This document shows, piece after piece, positions 1 to 5,479 of a DNA stretch of 5,606 nucleotides (position 1 is the first letter of the stretch; each line of letters starts with the position of its first letter). Origin of the DNA: JBPCIX01 sp051005875 (GTDB lineage Bacteria > Actinomycetota > CADDZG01 > JAHWKV01); the NCBI GenBank assembly GCA_051005875.1, contig JBPCIX010000012.1, positions 1 to 5,606 of the forward strand. The letters are read 5' to 3'. A program made the translations under genes and the position numbers. The notes below the pieces were generated by a model that did no database searches, was not told where the DNA came from, and worked only from the letters and a program-made list of their open reading frames with translations.

Positions 1-54
1 AACGGTGCTCGTGTCCTTTCGGACGCTATCGTTGAATGATTTTTGCCTCGTCAT
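1..54 (-). CDS. 5' fragment of an outward-facing gene (left copy)
   Basis: Reading outward on the minus strand, an ATG at 54-52 opens 18 codons, MTRQKSFNDSVRKDTSTV, without a stop before the contig end. The Shine-Dalgarno AAGGAG lies 6 nt upstream, which favours this start over the overlapping frame that begins at position 100 and stops at 26. The fragment is identical to the one at 5553-5606. I do not recognise the family. A gene present in at least two copies and cut off by assembly is often a transposase, but nothing in these 18 residues shows that. The fragment is too short for domain analysis. Confidence 0.45.
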   Translation of the reverse strand, partial: MTRQKSFNDSVRKDTSTV

Positions 55-127
55 TGATCACTCCTTCTCCATGGCCCAGCTGCGAGACTCGTAAATTCAT
101 GTTACTCAAGTCGTCTGTACCCGGCGG
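1..127. repeat. Terminal inverted repeat, left copy (127 bp)
   Basis: The first 127 bases are the exact reverse complement of the last 127 (5480-5606). Base-by-base comparison gives the first mismatch at 128, and similarity is lost within a few bases. The copy contains a minus-strand, outward-facing start codon with a Shine-Dalgarno at its outer part and a short ORF end at its inner part. A length of exactly 127 equals a common maximum k-mer of de Bruijn assemblers, so the contig was probably cut where a longer repeat begins. The true repeat may extend outward beyond the window. It could be an insertion sequence end, a duplicated gene or a fold-back artefact; the sequence does not decide. Confidence 0.95.
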
Positions 128-348
128 CGGCGGCGACCAGCCAAGATCGATTGGCGAAGGACGCTTCGCCGGCCTCAACCGATCGGAGCATGATTCCTCC
201 TCCCTTGGCACCAAACTTCAGTCCCGTTGCCCTTCCATTGCGAAGATCTTGTCGCGCACTCGATAGGGCCGTGTCCGCTCGACGATGTGAAGACGGCAGT
301 CCCTCACCGAGTCCCGGTATCCAGGGAGCGACCGCTGGTGCCGGTCGC
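128..348. other. Region without a convincing gene
   Basis: No recognisable protein or RNA gene was found here. On the minus strand a 29-codon ORF (191-102) has an AGGAGG four bases upstream of its ATG and reads into the repeat, ending just before the ATG at 100. Its peptide (MLRSVEAGEASFANRSW...) is not recognised. A 7-bp stem with a GACG loop (153-170) lies inside it. Another minus-strand stretch contains RTRPYRVRDKIFAMEGQRD followed by a stop. These may be remnants of a broken gene, but no family can be named. Confidence 0.4.
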
Positions 349-350
349 TC
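326..350 (-). terminator. Stem-loop at the end of the DUF2269-like gene
   Basis: A perfect 9-bp GC-rich stem (GAGCGACCG at 326-334 with CGGTCGCTC at 342-350) encloses a 7-nt loop and overlaps the stop codon of the gene at 349-858. No T-tract follows on the minus strand, so it is not a classical intrinsic terminator. T-less hairpins can serve as 3' ends in actinobacteria, which makes this a plausible terminator or mRNA-stabilising end for the two-gene operon. Confidence 0.45.
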
Positions 351-858
351 AACGTCGCTGCTGCTGCTTTCGCCACCCGTAACGGGTCATACCCTGAGGC
401 TTGTAGACATTCAGAACCAGGATCACCATTAAGACCACCAAGCCTCCGACGGAGTGGACCAGTGTGCTCCCCAACGCACGGAGATCCTCACCAGAGGTCG
501 TCGGAGCAGCTGCGATCTGTGCAAAGTGCCTGATTGTCCGGGTTTCCACCAGCAACACAGCGGCGGCTAATGTCGTCAGCAATAGTGAGATCAACACCCA
601 GTAGTGCCGAAAAAGACCCCACTTCGTTCCTAGAGAAACCACAAGGCCGGTGAGTAGTGACGCTAAGGCCAGCGGGACGATGGCATACCTGGCAATTAGG
701 TCCATGCCGAGATATGCGGCACGCAGCATCTGGTCGTCCCGGCTGCTGGCAGTGCTGACGTCAAGAGGAATATAGGCAGCGACCGCGCCGAGCCAGCCGA
801 CCGAAACGGTGAGATGGACGGCGAGAACGAACTTTCGAAGCTTCGGCCCCATCATCAT
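349..858 (-). CDS. DUF2269-like four-helix membrane protein
   Basis: A 169-residue predicted inner-membrane protein of unknown function. Four hydrophobic segments are visible at about 9-31, 52-74, 85-104 and 133-151. Family-like signatures are the first helix HLTVSVGWLGAVAAY, the WGLFRHYWVL turn before helix 3, and a basic tail VYKPQGMTRYGWRKQQ. Histidines at 15, 85 and 135 lie in or next to membrane segments and could bind a metal or haem, but that is inference. The start is ambiguous: three consecutive ATG codons (858, 855, 852) have no clear Shine-Dalgarno. The gene begins 14 bp after the stop of the upstream small membrane protein, so it is probably cotranscribed and may be translationally coupled. 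TetR control is inferred from the upstream operator. The family call comes from recalled sequence patterns. Confidence 0.8.
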   Translation of the reverse strand: MMMGPKLRKFVLAVHLTVSVGWLGAVAAYIPLDVSTASSRDDQMLRAAYLGMDLIARYAIVPLALASLLTGLVVSLGTKWGLFRHYWVLISLLLTTLAAAVLLVETRTIRHFAQIAAAPTTSGEDLRALGSTLVHSVGGLVVLMVILVLNVYKPQGMTRYGWRKQQQRR

Positions 859-872
859 TTTCTAGTCCGTGT

Positions 873-1154
873 CTAGACGAGCAGTCTTAGCCGGTCGGCC
901 CCAATGGTCGACCTCGCATCCTGGATCGGGTACGAAGTTACTGCCTGAGCGGACGGCATGTGGCGGCCGGGACCGTGCTGGCCGGGGCCGAATTGGTCAG
1001 GTCCGAAGAGCAGTAAAGCGACAACCAGCAGGACCAGCACGATGACGACGATGGAGAACATCTTCACCCAGCGCGGCATGCCCGGCCTAGATCCTGGGCG
1101 ACGCTTTTCGCTGGTGCCTTCCTCGGTGACGGGGTACGGGGGTATGTCGGCCAT
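873..1154 (-). CDS. Small one-helix membrane protein with GPxxHGPGRH motif
   Basis: A 93-residue protein with a hydrophilic N-terminus (1-28), one strong transmembrane segment at about 32-50 (FSIVVIVLVLLVVALLLFG) and a short tail starting with the repeat-like GPDQFGPGQHGPGRH. The start is the ATG at 1154, because AGGAGGAG lies about 6 nt upstream. A longer reading from a TTG at 1202 would begin inside the operator and is rejected. Topology is probably N-in by the positive-inside rule (KRRPGSRPGMPRWVK precedes the helix), which puts the Gly/Pro/His segment outside. Similar small proteins next to DUF2269 membrane proteins and TetR regulators are familiar in actinobacteria, with no established function that I can name. 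It is the first gene of the operon and is followed by the DUF2269-like gene. Confidence 0.8.
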   Translation of the reverse strand: MADIPPYPVTEEGTSEKRRPGSRPGMPRWVKMFSIVVIVLVLLVVALLLFGPDQFGPGQHGPGRHMPSAQAVTSYPIQDARSTIGADRLRLLV

Positions 1155-1192
1155 ATCGTCTCCTCCTCTACGCTGCATCAATCTCGAGCAGG

Positions 1193-1221
1193 AACTTATC
1201 AAGACAGACTGTCTTTGTCAA
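1193..1221 (-). promoter_or_regulatory. Promoter of the small-protein/DUF2269 operon
   Basis: On the minus strand a perfect TTGACA (1221-1216) is followed after exactly 17 nt by TAAGTT (1198-1193), which keeps the most conserved -10 positions (TA and final T). The start site would fall near 1186, giving a 5' UTR of about 30 nt that contains the AGGAGGAG site before the ATG at 1154. The palindromic operator fills the spacer. Confidence 0.65.
1201..1215. promoter_or_regulatory. Palindromic operator, probable TetR binding site
   Basis: AAGACAGACTGTCTT is a perfect 7+1+7 palindrome centred on 1208. It lies entirely within the 17-bp spacer between TTGACA and TAAGTT of the minus-strand promoter and starts 47 bp upstream of the divergent TetR start. 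Both the sequence type and the position fit a TetR-family repressor that blocks RNA polymerase. Whether it also represses its own gene is less clear, since the site ends 34 bp before the proposed -10 of tetR. Confidence 0.75.
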
Positions 1222-1249
1222 ATCAAGGTGTATGGAAACCGTCACTGCG

Positions 1250-1255
1250 TATACT
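1250..1255 (+). promoter_or_regulatory. -10 box for a leaderless TetR transcript
   Basis: TATACT matches the -10 consensus at five of six positions and ends six bases before the GTG at 1262. That places the expected transcription start at or very near the start codon. No Shine-Dalgarno precedes the GTG, and an in-frame TAG (1259-1261) directly abuts it, so a leaderless mRNA is the simplest reading. No good -35 box is seen 17 bp upstream. Confidence 0.55.
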
Positions 1256-1261
1256 TACTAG

Positions 1262-1855
1262 GTGCCTAAACTCTGGACGCAAACCATCGAGTCGCACCGT
1301 CGCGAGGTGCTCGATGCAATTCTTCAAACGACTGCTGCGTTGGTAGCGGAGCGAGGGCTGTTGTCGGTCACTATGTCGGAGATAGCCGAGAGAACCGGGA
1401 TCGGACGGGCAACTCTTTACAAATACTTCGCCGACGTCGAATCAATTCTGCTGGCGTGGCATGAGACGAGGATCAGTGGTCACCTCGACCATCTGATAAA
1501 GGTCCGTGATCAGGCCTCAGATCCCCGTGGCCGGCTCGAAGCAGTGCTTGAGGCTTATGCGCTCATCGACCACGAGCACCACGGATCCCACCATCATCAC
1601 CGCCACCTTCAGGACCCGGGCTTGTCGGCGCTGCTCCATAAAGGCGGCCACGTCGCCCGCGCCGAACGTCACCTCCAAAACATGATCCGGGACCTATTGG
1701 TTGAGGGAGTGAAGGCCGGCGATATCCGTGACGACGTCGCGCCCGAGGAACTGGCGAGCTATTGCCTGCACGCTCTTGGGGCGGCTAGCCGCCTGCCGTC
1801 GAAGTCTGCAGTGCGTCGGCTTGTGGCAGTCACACTGGCCGGGTTGCGCCCTTAG
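1262..1855 (+). CDS. TetR-family transcriptional repressor with His-rich segment
   Basis: A 197-residue DNA-binding regulator. The N-terminal helix-turn-helix is clear at about 37-56 (TMSEIAERTGIGRATLYKYF), with the usual preceding helix (ILQTTAALVAERG) and following YFADVESIL. The C-terminal ligand domain carries an exceptional His cluster at 104-115 (HEHHGSHHHHRH) and further His at 126 and 130, which suggests a metal or redox signal; the actual ligand is unknown. GTG at 1262 is the only possible upstream start because an in-frame TAG sits directly before it. It is divergent from the small-protein/DUF2269 operon, whose promoter holds a palindrome suited to a TetR dimer, so it most likely represses that operon. 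Its stop codon overlaps the stop of the convergent ATPase gene. Confidence 0.92.
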   Translation: MPKLWTQTIESHRREVLDAILQTTAALVAERGLLSVTMSEIAERTGIGRATLYKYFADVESILLAWHETRISGHLDHLIKVRDQASDPRGRLEAVLEAYALIDHEHHGSHHHHRHLQDPGLSALLHKGGHVARAERHLQNMIRDLLVEGVKAGDIRDDVAPEELASYCLHALGAASRLPSKSAVRRLVAVTLAGLRP

Positions 1856-2664
1856 GCCGGAACCTCCAGAGCCCTGTCCTCCGCCGGGGCGGCCAGCGGG
1901 CCCATCAATAGCTGCATCAGCCGATCGTAGACCTTCTGGTACTGCGGCTCGTGAACGATGGTGGTGCGGTTGCGCGGCCGCGGAATATCGACATCAAGAA
2001 TCTCAGCTATCGAAGGAAAGGGCGGCGCCCCCATAACCACTATGCGGTCGGCCAGGTAGATTGCCTCATCAAGGCCGTGCGTCACCATGACCACCGTTTC
2101 GGTCCGCGTCTCCCCCGACCACAGGCCGACCAGCTCCTCCTGCAGGCGTGCCCTGGTCAGCGCGTCAAGAGCGCCGAACGGCTCATCGAGCAGCAACACC
2201 TTGGGGTCCACCGCGAAGGCTCTTGCCACTGCGGCACGCTGTTGCATACCGCCGGAGACCTGCCCCGGCCGCTTTTCCCGGTGCAACCAAAGCCCCACTG
2301 CTTTTAGATAGTGCTCGACGGCGGAGTCGGTCTGCGCCTTGGAGCGGTCGGGACGGGCCGAATGAGCCGCCTCCCAAACATTGCCGTAAAGACTCATCCA
2401 GGGCAGGAGCGAATAGTGCTGGAAGACGACGGCTCGCTCCGGTCCGGGGCCTTGCACCGCGACCCCGTCCAGCTCAATGGACCCGAAGTCCGGCTCGTCC
2501 AGACCTGCGATCAAATTCAAAAGCGTCGACTTGCCGCACCCAGAATGTCCGATGATCGACACAAACTCGCCCGGCTCAATGTCCAGGTCGACCCCCCTCA
2601 GCACTTCCTGAAACTTCTTACCCGCCGGGAAGGCCTTGTGAATCTGTCTGATCGTCAGGCTCAT
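1852..2664 (-). CDS. nrtD: Nitrate-type ABC importer, ATP-binding protein (NrtD-like)
   Basis: A 270-residue cytoplasmic ATPase that powers uptake with the permease encoded upstream. All core motifs are intact: Walker A GHSGCGKST (39-47), Q-loop Q82 in VFQHYSLLPW, signature VSGGMQQR (136-143), Walker B VLLLDEPFGALD (156-167) with catalytic E161, and switch H196 in MVTHGLDEA. It belongs to the NrtD/SsuB/TauB group. It lacks the extra substrate-binding-like C-terminal domain of cyanobacterial NrtC, so NrtD is the closer name. The ATG at 2664 is chosen because it overlaps the permease stop by ATGA and has GAGG eight bases upstream; the frame stays open about 120 codons further upstream, but only as an out-of-frame shadow of the permease gene. 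Substrate is inferred from the binding protein. Confidence 0.93.
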   Translation of the reverse strand: MSLTIRQIHKAFPAGKKFQEVLRGVDLDIEPGEFVSIIGHSGCGKSTLLNLIAGLDEPDFGSIELDGVAVQGPGPERAVVFQHYSLLPWMSLYGNVWEAAHSARPDRSKAQTDSAVEHYLKAVGLWLHREKRPGQVSGGMQQRAAVARAFAVDPKVLLLDEPFGALDALTRARLQEELVGLWSGETRTETVVMVTHGLDEAIYLADRIVVMGAPPFPSIAEILDVDIPRPRNRTTIVHEPQYQKVYDRLMQLLMGPLAAPAEDRALEVPA

Positions 2665-3605
2665 CCGATGGTCCTCGAATAGTCGAACCTTGCAGCGAGC
2701 CGGCAGAACCCGTAATCCAGGGCGAACCCCATCACGCCGATAAGCGCAATAGCCGAAAACACGGCCGCAAGGTTGTTGTTGTTGTAGGAATCCCAAACGA
2801 AGAACCCAACCCCGCTCCCCCCCGACAACATCTCGGTGGCAACGATGACCATCCAGGCGATTCCCATTGAAAGGCGCATCCCCGTCAGCACCGAGGTCAT
2901 CGAATAGGGAACCAAGATGTGGCGCAAATACTTCCATTTGCTGAACTTGAATATGCGGGCGACATTGCGGTGGTCGCGGGGAATGCCGGCGGCGCCCACT
3001 GCGGTGTTGATTAGTATCGGCCACAGGGCGGTGATCCCGATAGTGAATATGCTTGCCTTCACACCGTCTTTGAACACCACCAGCGCGATCGGGAACCAGG
3101 CCAAAGGCGAAACGGGCCGCAGTACTTGAATCACCGGATTCACCGCTCCTCGCAGGCTTGAGATTGCTCCAAGGGCAAAGCCAAGCGGTATCCCAATCAC
3201 TGCCGCAACCGCAAAGCCGACAAACACCTTGCCCAAAGACAGCGACAACTGAAGGAAGATGCCCTTGTCGTTAGGGCCCCCATCGTGAAAAGGGTTCGAC
3301 AGCAGCATGCGGAGCTCCGTGAAAACAGCCGCCGGACCGGGAAGGTCTGGTCGCAAGCCTGCCACCAAAACCCAAAGTGCGAGTACTCCGGCCGCCCCGG
3401 CAAGCGCAAGGCCCGTCGAGCTAAGCCCCAGCAGGGCCTTCGACCGGCGTTTGGGCGCGATTGCGTTTCCGGGCGAGGCAGCAGCGTGCTGGGGCGCCCA
3501 CGCAGCACCCCCGGTGGCAGCTGCCGGCTCCTCGGTGCGCTCGAGGGTCACTACCCCGCCGGCGGCGCCGTTGGAAGCTGGGTCCGAACGGTCTTTATTC
3601 TTCAT
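2661..3605 (-). CDS. nrtB: Nitrate-type ABC importer, permease (NrtB-like)
   Basis: A 314-residue inner-membrane permease of the NrtB/SsuC/TauC type. A long Ala/Pro/Gly-rich, probably cytoplasmic N-terminus (about 1-55) precedes TM1 at about 61-84; family members are usually nearer 260-280 residues, so the extra length is this tail. Further membrane segments are visible at about 126-148, 168-178, 184-205, 236-258 and 279-300. Family signatures are VLRPVSPLAWFPIALVVF (161-178) and the cytoplasmic coupling loop AAGIPRDHRNVARIFKFSKW (205-224), which docks on the ATPase. The ATG at 3605 overlaps the binding-protein stop by ATGA, and AGGAGG (3621-3616) lies 10 nt upstream. A run of four AAC codons gives YNNNNL near residue 274. 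It is the middle gene of the operon. Confidence 0.93.
   Translation of the reverse strand: MKNKDRSDPASNGAAGGVVTLERTEEPAAATGGAAWAPQHAAASPGNAIAPKRRSKALLGLSSTGLALAGAAGVLALWVLVAGLRPDLPGPAAVFTELRMLLSNPFHDGGPNDKGIFLQLSLSLGKVFVGFAVAAVIGIPLGFALGAISSLRGAVNPVIQVLRPVSPLAWFPIALVVFKDGVKASIFTIGITALWPILINTAVGAAGIPRDHRNVARIFKFSKWKYLRHILVPYSMTSVLTGMRLSMGIAWMVIVATEMLSGGSGVGFFVWDSYNNNNLAAVFSAIALIGVMGFALDYGFCRLAARFDYSRTIG
2772..2783 (-). repeat. Trinucleotide repeat (AAC)4 inside nrtB
   Basis: Four perfect AAC codons (GTT four times on the plus strand) encode four successive Asn in a loop just before the last membrane segment of the permease. Length changes here would stay in frame. It is short, so its significance is doubtful. 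Confidence 0.9.
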
Positions 3606-4885
3606 ACTCGGGTTGCCTCCTTTTCGGGAGAATTAGGGTCGAACTCGACTCCGTCGAGCTTCACCTCGAACGGAGCCATATCGTCGTCGGGCACCGCGAT
3701 GCCTTCCGCTGAGGCCACCTCCTGGTACAGATCGCTCAGCACCAAGCGGTCCGCAATCTCGCGATACGCAGGATCCTGCTTCAGGTAGCCGAATCGCCGG
3801 TACTGGGCTAAGAACCAGATCGCATGGGCACGCCGGGGAGCGTTTGTCTTCCCATCCCGGAAAAAACGCATGTAGTCCTCGGTGTAAGTCTTGCTGCCAA
3901 GGCCTGCGCCCAGGTCGTACTTGCCGAGCATCCGCCCCTCGATCACCTGCGGTTTAGCCCCTACAAAGGCGGGTACGCCTACCTTCATTGCCGCCCGCTT
4001 GCGGTTGTCAGGCTCATCGAGCCACCGGCTCGCTTTGAGGACCGCCGACATTACGGCCTTGAGGTCATCGCGCCGCTCAGTTTCGAGGTTCGGCCGAACG
4101 ATGAGGGCCTTCTCAGGATGGTGCTGCCAGATGTCCTGAGTGTTGATCGCCGTAAACCCAATGTCCTCTTGAACGGCCTGGGCATTCCAGGGCTCCCCCA
4201 CGCAGAAGCCATCCATGGTGCCTACCTTCATGTTGGCTACCATCTGGGGAGGCGGGATGGGGATGATCTTTATGTCGTCCATTCCAATCCCCGCGGCCAG
4301 CAGCCAGTAACGCAGCCAGGTGTCATGGGTGCCACCGGGAAAGGTCATTGCCAGCGTCCGTTTAGATTTGCCGAGAGTCGACTTGACCCCCTTTAGATCT
4401 GCATAGCCGACTCCAGCGAGATCCTTTTTCAAGGTGATCGATTGGCCGTTGTTGTTCAAAACCATGGCAATCTTCAAAATCTGGTCCGGCTTGCCGCCGA
4501 TCCCGGCCGCCAGAGACGTGGGCATCGAAAACAGGCAGTGCGCGGCATCGATCTCGCCGTTTAGAAGGTTGTCCCGGGTAGCCGGCCAGGACGCCTGCTT
4601 AATAACCTGAACGTCAAGACCCTTCTCCTTGAAGTAGCCCAACTGTTCGGCCATCACTATCGAAGAGCAATCCGTAAGGGCGATGAAACCGATCTTGATC
4701 GGCTTTCCGTCTGCACCGGAGTCGCCGCCGGTCTTCGTCGACGGCTTATTTCCGCCTGCACATGCGTTCAACAGTCCCCCGGCGGCAAGCCCGGCGGACG
4801 AGTACAAACTCCGCCTAAGAAACTCTCGCCGGTCTAACCGCCCTAGGAGGAGAGGTCTCTCCGGCAGGCCATTGACATTCGTCAT
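3602..4885 (-). CDS. nrtA: Nitrate-binding lipoprotein of ABC importer (NrtA-like)
   Basis: A 427-residue extracytoplasmic solute-binding protein of the NrtA/CmpA group. The N-terminus has a twin-arginine-like DRREFLRR (18-25), a hydrophobic stretch and a lipobox LNAC with Cys at 42, so it should be a membrane-anchored lipoprotein, possibly Tat-exported. Mature-domain hallmarks include FPGGTHDTWLRYWL (182-195) and GTMDGFCVGEPWN (222-234). By recalled comparison with cyanobacterial NrtA, the nitrate ligands Trp, Gln, His and Lys correspond here to W100, Q148, H187 and K259; CmpA, which binds bicarbonate with calcium, has Glu in place of that Lys. This favours nitrate or nitrite. The ATG at 4885 has GAGG eight bases upstream. 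It is the first importer gene, lies 18 nt after a small leader ORF, and its stop overlaps the nrtB start. Confidence 0.92.
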   Translation of the reverse strand: MTNVNGLPERPLLLGRLDRREFLRRSLYSSAGLAAGGLLNACAGGNKPSTKTGGDSGADGKPIKIGFIALTDCSSIVMAEQLGYFKEKGLDVQVIKQASWPATRDNLLNGEIDAAHCLFSMPTSLAAGIGGKPDQILKIAMVLNNNGQSITLKKDLAGVGYADLKGVKSTLGKSKRTLAMTFPGGTHDTWLRYWLLAAGIGMDDIKIIPIPPPQMVANMKVGTMDGFCVGEPWNAQAVQEDIGFTAINTQDIWQHHPEKALIVRPNLETERRDDLKAVMSAVLKASRWLDEPDNRKRAAMKVGVPAFVGAKPQVIEGRMLGKYDLGAGLGSKTYTEDYMRFFRDGKTNAPRRAHAIWFLAQYRRFGYLKQDPAYREIADRLVLSDLYQEVASAEGIAVPDDDMAPFEVKLDGVEFDPNSPEKEATRV

Positions 4886-4903
4886 ACGTTTGTCCTCATT
4901 GCC

Positions 4904-5083
4904 CTAGCCGCGAGGCCGGGGCACGGCGCGACGGTTGGGGGCGATGCCTGCCGGTGAAAAAAGTGGACGAAGCTGTGCGGCGCCGAATCGGGGGACCCAC
5001 ATCCTCTTTGGCCCAGTACCGGGGCAAAGAGGCCGAGCGTGCCCGGGTGGTCCAGAAATAGAATTAGCAAGCTTGAAGAACAT
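4904..5083 (-). CDS. Putative 59-residue leader ORF upstream of nrtA
   Basis: An ATG at 5083, preceded by AGGAGG with a 5-nt spacer, is the strongest ribosome binding site in the window. It opens 59 codons (MFFKLANSISGPPGHARPLC...) ending in TAG at 4906-4904, only 18 nt before the nrtA start. The peptide is rich in Pro, Arg and Gly, has no membrane segment and resembles no family I know. There is no run of one amino acid as in classical attenuation peptides; it has a single Cys and scattered Arg/Pro codons. Its position between a GlnR-like box and nrtA, and a stem-loop within it, suggest a translated regulatory leader coupled to nrtA. It could equally be a chance ORF with a lucky Shine-Dalgarno. 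Confidence 0.45.
   Translation of the reverse strand: MFFKLANSISGPPGHARPLCPGTGPKRMWVPRFGAAQLRPLFSPAGIAPNRRAVPRPRG
5003..5032 (-). promoter_or_regulatory. Stem-loop inside the nrtA leader ORF
   Basis: CCTCTTTG (5003-5010) pairs with CAAAGAGG (5025-5032), and after one bulged base CCC (5012-5014) pairs with GGG (5022-5024), leaving a 7-nt loop. The hairpin therefore has about 11 base pairs. It lies inside codons of the leader ORF, about 120 nt before nrtA, so a ribosome translating the leader would melt it. No U-tract follows on the minus strand, so it is not an obvious terminator. Confidence 0.55.
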
Positions 5084-5131
5084 TGGTCCCTCCTAAAGAT
5101 GTGTTCGATGTACCAATGCTTGACGGCCGAC

Positions 5132-5169
5132 GTTTCCTGCCAATGACGCGGGCATAAACTATTGGTAAC
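5132..5169 (-). promoter_or_regulatory. GlnR-like box array upstream of the nrt operon
   Basis: On the minus strand the sequence reads GTTAC-n6-TTTAT-n6-GTCAT-n6-GAAAC. The actinobacterial GlnR consensus is gTnAC-n6-GaAAC repeated. The 5+6 phasing is exact throughout. The first and last half-sites match fully, the third at four of five, and the second is poor. It lies 48-86 bp upstream of the leader ORF. Nitrogen control of a nitrate importer by GlnR is expected biology, which supports the call, but the match is only partial. Confidence 0.45.
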
Positions 5170-5229
5170 CAGTTTGTAGCCAAAGCCATGCGCCGGCGAT
5201 GCGAGACTTGCTCCTGCGACTTTTTTACA

Positions 5230-5450
5230 AAGATCTTGCAAGCTTTCATCCGAGCTGAGATCCGCTTGTCGCATTATCGCCCTTAGGGTCCCGACGGGGA
5301 GCACCCGATTGCCGTGAACGGGGACGACTACAGCCCGCCCTGGCTCCGTCGCAGATAGTGGTGGCTACCGCGGACGTGGGTTGTCTCGAAACCGCCTCGT
5401 TTCAAGGCGGCGATAAGTTCTTTACCGCTGACACGTGGGAGACGAGTCAG
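5230..5450 (-). pseudogene. hicA: Decayed HicA-type toxin gene (frameshifted)
   Basis: Two frames together spell a nearly complete HicA mRNA interferase. The first frame, from 5450, gives PRVSGKELIAALKRGGFE and THVRGSHHYLRR, with the GSH motif that holds the catalytic His, then stops at TAG (5330-5328). The second frame, from about 5337, continues VVVPVHGNRVLPVGTLRAIM and RQADLSSDE. The break is at GGGCGGG around 5333-5340 and fits a one-base loss. There is no ATG, GTG or TTG between the in-frame TAG at 5459-5457 and the conserved start; a CTG at 5450 sits where the family start would be. The usual C-terminal stop also appears lost (LQDLC then open). HicA normally pairs with HicB antitoxin, which is not recognisable here. 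A sequencing error could explain the frameshift but not also the missing start. Confidence 0.8.
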
Positions 5451-5479
5451 CGGTGCCTATCTCAAGGTCGACTACGCCA

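Noticed and set aside
26..214. 62-codon minus-strand frame crossing the left repeat border
   Set aside because: Low-complexity Pro/Ser/Arg-rich peptide with no good start signal, overlapping two better-supported short frames.
128..348. Remnant of a named gene family (peptides with RVRDKIFAMEG and LKFGAKGGGIM)
   Set aside because: These short minus-strand peptides lie in different frames and vaguely recall several small-protein families, but no motif is specific enough to name one.
1155..1202. TTG start giving 16 more residues to the small membrane protein
   Set aside because: It would start inside the operator and upstream of the predicted transcription start, whereas the ATG at 1154 has an excellent AGGAGGAG site.
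2665..3024. N-terminal extension of the ATPase gene by about 120 codons
   Set aside because: It is the permease coding sequence read out of frame, and the peptide is low-complexity and unlike any ABC ATPase. The ATGA overlap and GAGG site place the start at 2664.
3824..4396. 190-codon open frame on the plus strand opposite nrtA
   Set aside because: It is antisense to a confident NrtA-like gene, has no ribosome binding site or recognisable domain, and is explained by the codon bias of the opposite strand.
5003..5032. ANTAR-type antitermination element in the nrtA leader
   Set aside because: ANTAR targets use paired small hairpins with hexanucleotide loops. Only one larger hairpin with a 7-nt loop is seen, and there is no downstream terminator with a U-tract.
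4882..5304. 140-codon open frame on the minus strand upstream of nrtA
   Set aside because: Its first part is the C-terminal half of the frameshifted hicA. The rest reads through noncoding leader sequence and overlaps nrtA, with no family signature and no ribosome binding site.
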